IMG/VR virus record: IMGVR_UViG_3300010403_000041
Coordinates: 1-36,951 of that record
Reading direction: 5' to 3' (one strand)
Source: a virus
DNA: 36,951 nucleotides
Made by a program: the position numbers and the translations under genes. The notes beneath the pieces were generated by a model. That model was not told the origin of the DNA. It searched no databases and saw nothing but the letters and a program-made list of their open reading frames with translations. Positions within the stretch are counted from its first letter, which is position 1. Each line of letters starts with the position of its first letter. This document shows positions 35,584-36,951 of this stretch, piece after piece.

Positions 35584-36951
35584 CGGCGTCGACGGGATGA
35601 ATGATCCGCTCTAGGAATTCGGCGAACGCGGCCTGTTCGTCGGCACTCGGCGGCGCCGGGTCGGCGGCGGGTGCGGCGGGCGGCGGCGGCGCAGCGGGCG
35701 CGGGTGCGGGTTCGCGCCCGGCATCGAGCGGGATATTTTCCGCGCGGTCGGAAATGCGTTGCAATTGCTGTTGCACGAACGGCTCGTCGCCGCCATCGAC
35801 CTTCGGCAAGCCCTCGCGCGCGCGCGCTTCGTTCGGCGCGAACAGCCCGCCCGTGATGCCCTTGGTCAACGCGTCGATGCGCGCGGCAAACTCGGATCGC
35901 AACAGATAGTCCGTATCGAACTCAATCCATTCCGACTCGGGAAGCCGGAACAGGTAGTCGAAGGACTGTTCGAGATGCTCAATCACATACCCGAGTCCGG
36001 TCGCGATCCAATGGCGCAACAGCGTTTCCGTGTTCGCGAACGTGGCGCCGCCGAGTTCGCCAATGATCGCGGGCGGCACGCGAAAGACGCGCGCAATGTC
36101 GGCAACCGTCAGTTTGTAGGATTCGATCAGCGCGGAGTCGACCGCGGTCATCGTGAGCGGCTTCCATTCGAGTCCGCCATACAGGATCGCGGTTCCGCCG
36201 GTCTGTTCGCCGGTCGTCGCTTCCTTCCAGCTAGCCTTATTTTCCGCGCGGATTTCCGGCGCCATCGCGTCCTTTGTCGACAGCACGCCGGACGGGCGGG
36301 ACATGTTTTGGAAAAAGGTTGCCGTGTGTGCGCTGATCGAGTTCCCCGCGGCGACCGCCATCATCGCCGCCGTCAGCGGCGTTTCGCCGCAAAGCGGATC
36401 GCGGTTCGTGTGAAGCCGCACGTGCAACACGTCACGCGCCGGGACATAGCGGGCCGGGTCAAAGGCTTGTTCGCCATCGACCAGCGGGTTAAAACCGAAT
36501 TGGTAAAAAATGGCGCCGTCTTCGGGGTCGACATACGGCGACACGATGCGCGGGGACCCGAGATGCAGTTCCCGAATCTGAAAGCGGTCGTCGCGCACGG
36601 CTTGCGCGTACCCGTTGCCCTGAAACAGTTCCGAGCGCAACAAGTTGACGATGAATTCCGAACGCGTTTGGTAACTGTTCGGGCGGCGCATGACGCGATA
36701 GGCGGGCGACGTGATGACGCGTTCGCGACCGCCGTCGTCCGTCTCGCGCCAGTGATTGACCGGCATCATCGCGATGGATTGCGAAATGGCGGAAATGCAG
36801 GATTCAACGGCCGCGCTGGCGCCGTTGTAGGGAAGCGGGTTGCGCCCGGTTTGCCAGAAGTTCCACGGCCACGAATACGGGATCGCGCCTTCGAAGGTCA
36901 TCGCGTGCGGGCGTGACGATCCATAGCCACGCAACCCGACAGCGTTCGCGA
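35570..36951 (-). CDS. HK97-type portal protein (start may lie outside window)
   Basis: A phage portal. ASAAVESCISAISQSIAMMPVNHW is the conserved N-terminal helix. RRPNSYQTRSEFIVNLLRSELFQGNGYAQAVRD, DVLHVRLHTNRDPLCGETPLTAA and PPAIIGELGGATFANTETLLRHW are the core. A Pro/Ala-rich segment (about 405-435) precedes a C-terminal helix. It forms the dodecameric DNA gate of the head. The reading frame stays open to the window edge; candidate starts are TTG 36934 and ATG 36901, but the real start may be outside. It overlaps the next gene by 14 bases. Confidence 0.9.
   Translation of the reverse strand, partial: ANAVGLRGYGSSRPHAMTFEGAIPYSWPWNFWQTGRNPLPYNGASAAVESCISAISQSIAMMPVNHWRETDDGGRERVITSPAYRVMRRPNSYQTRSEFIVNLLRSELFQGNGYAQAVRDDRFQIRELHLGSPRIVSPYVDPEDGAIFYQFGFNPLVDGEQAFDPARYVPARDVLHVRLHTNRDPLCGETPLTAAMMAVAAGNSISAHTATFFQNMSRPSGVLSTKDAMAPEIRAENKASWKEATTGEQTGGTAILYGGLEWKPLTMTAVDSALIESYKLTVADIARVFRVPPAIIGELGGATFANTETLLRHWIATGLGYVIEHLEQSFDYLFRLPESEWIEFDTDYLLRSEFAARIDALTKGITGGLFAPNEARAREGLPKVDGGDEPFVQQQLQRISDRAENIPLDAGREPAPAPAAPPPPAAPAADPAPPSADEQAAFAEFLERIIHPVDADATD

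Noticed and set aside
1-36951. CRISPR arrays, tRNA genes, insertion sequences.
   Set aside because: I looked for spaced identical repeats, tRNA-like cloverleaf arms and transposase signatures. The only spaced repeats are the gene leaders and phased arrays, which are not CRISPR-like because genes or no unique spacers separate them.

Overview
The window is a large part of a GC-rich, temperate, siphovirus-like phage or prophage. Gene content and the GC-rich third codon positions suggest a betaproteobacterial (Burkholderia-like) host, but that is an inference: no host gene, tRNA or attachment core is recognisable here.

Layout. (1) 44-714, minus strand: an HNH endonuclease and a small Cys-rich protein, the genes that usually lie next to cos and the terminase in HK97-like phages. 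(2) 812-5752, plus strand: one strong sigma70-type promoter (TTGCAT, 16 bp, TATAAT), then twelve small genes ending at a clear intrinsic terminator. Seven of these genes are each preceded by a near-identical leader of about 75 bp. The leader can fold into three hairpins and ends in the shared ribosome-binding segment CCACTGACGAAAGGA. (3) 15270 down to 5755, minus strand: a dense operon of about 26 small genes coupled by ATGA or TGATG overlaps. It includes a DUF559-type nuclease, a ParB-domain protein, a DUF6166-like protein, a methyltransferase-like protein, an HTH protein, two membrane proteins and many tiny Cys-rich (probably zinc-binding) proteins. (4) 15271-18200: the control region, with a HTH_17/AlpA-like regulator (minus), an XRE-like regulator (plus), a Cys-rich DUF4326 protein, a DnaA box, GAGATAAC operator-like sites and four arrays of CGTCYC-like units repeating every 10 bp. 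(5) 18201-19520, plus strand: a P4-type tyrosine integrase whose start carries the same ribosome-binding segment as the early operon, followed by a bidirectional terminator. (6) 36951 down to 19645, minus strand: the late operon. In transcription order it holds the portal, a coiled-coil/collagen-like/sugar-binding-like protein, connector and tail-completion genes, the tail tube, a tail chaperone pair with a -1 slippery site, the tape measure, lambda M/L/K/J-like tip genes, and glycine-rich tail fibre proteins.

How it fits together. The early plus operon and the minus operon converge with only 29 bp between their stop codons. The late operon and the integrase also converge on one terminator. 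The regulators and integrase sit around the phased arrays and GAGATAAC sites, which are the best candidates for the lysogeny switch. No replication protein, terminase, major capsid protein, capsid protease or clear lysis cassette is visible. The terminase and capsid genes presumably lie beyond the right edge.

The two most unusual signals are the multiplied structured leader in the early operon and the helically phased 10-bp arrays in the control region.
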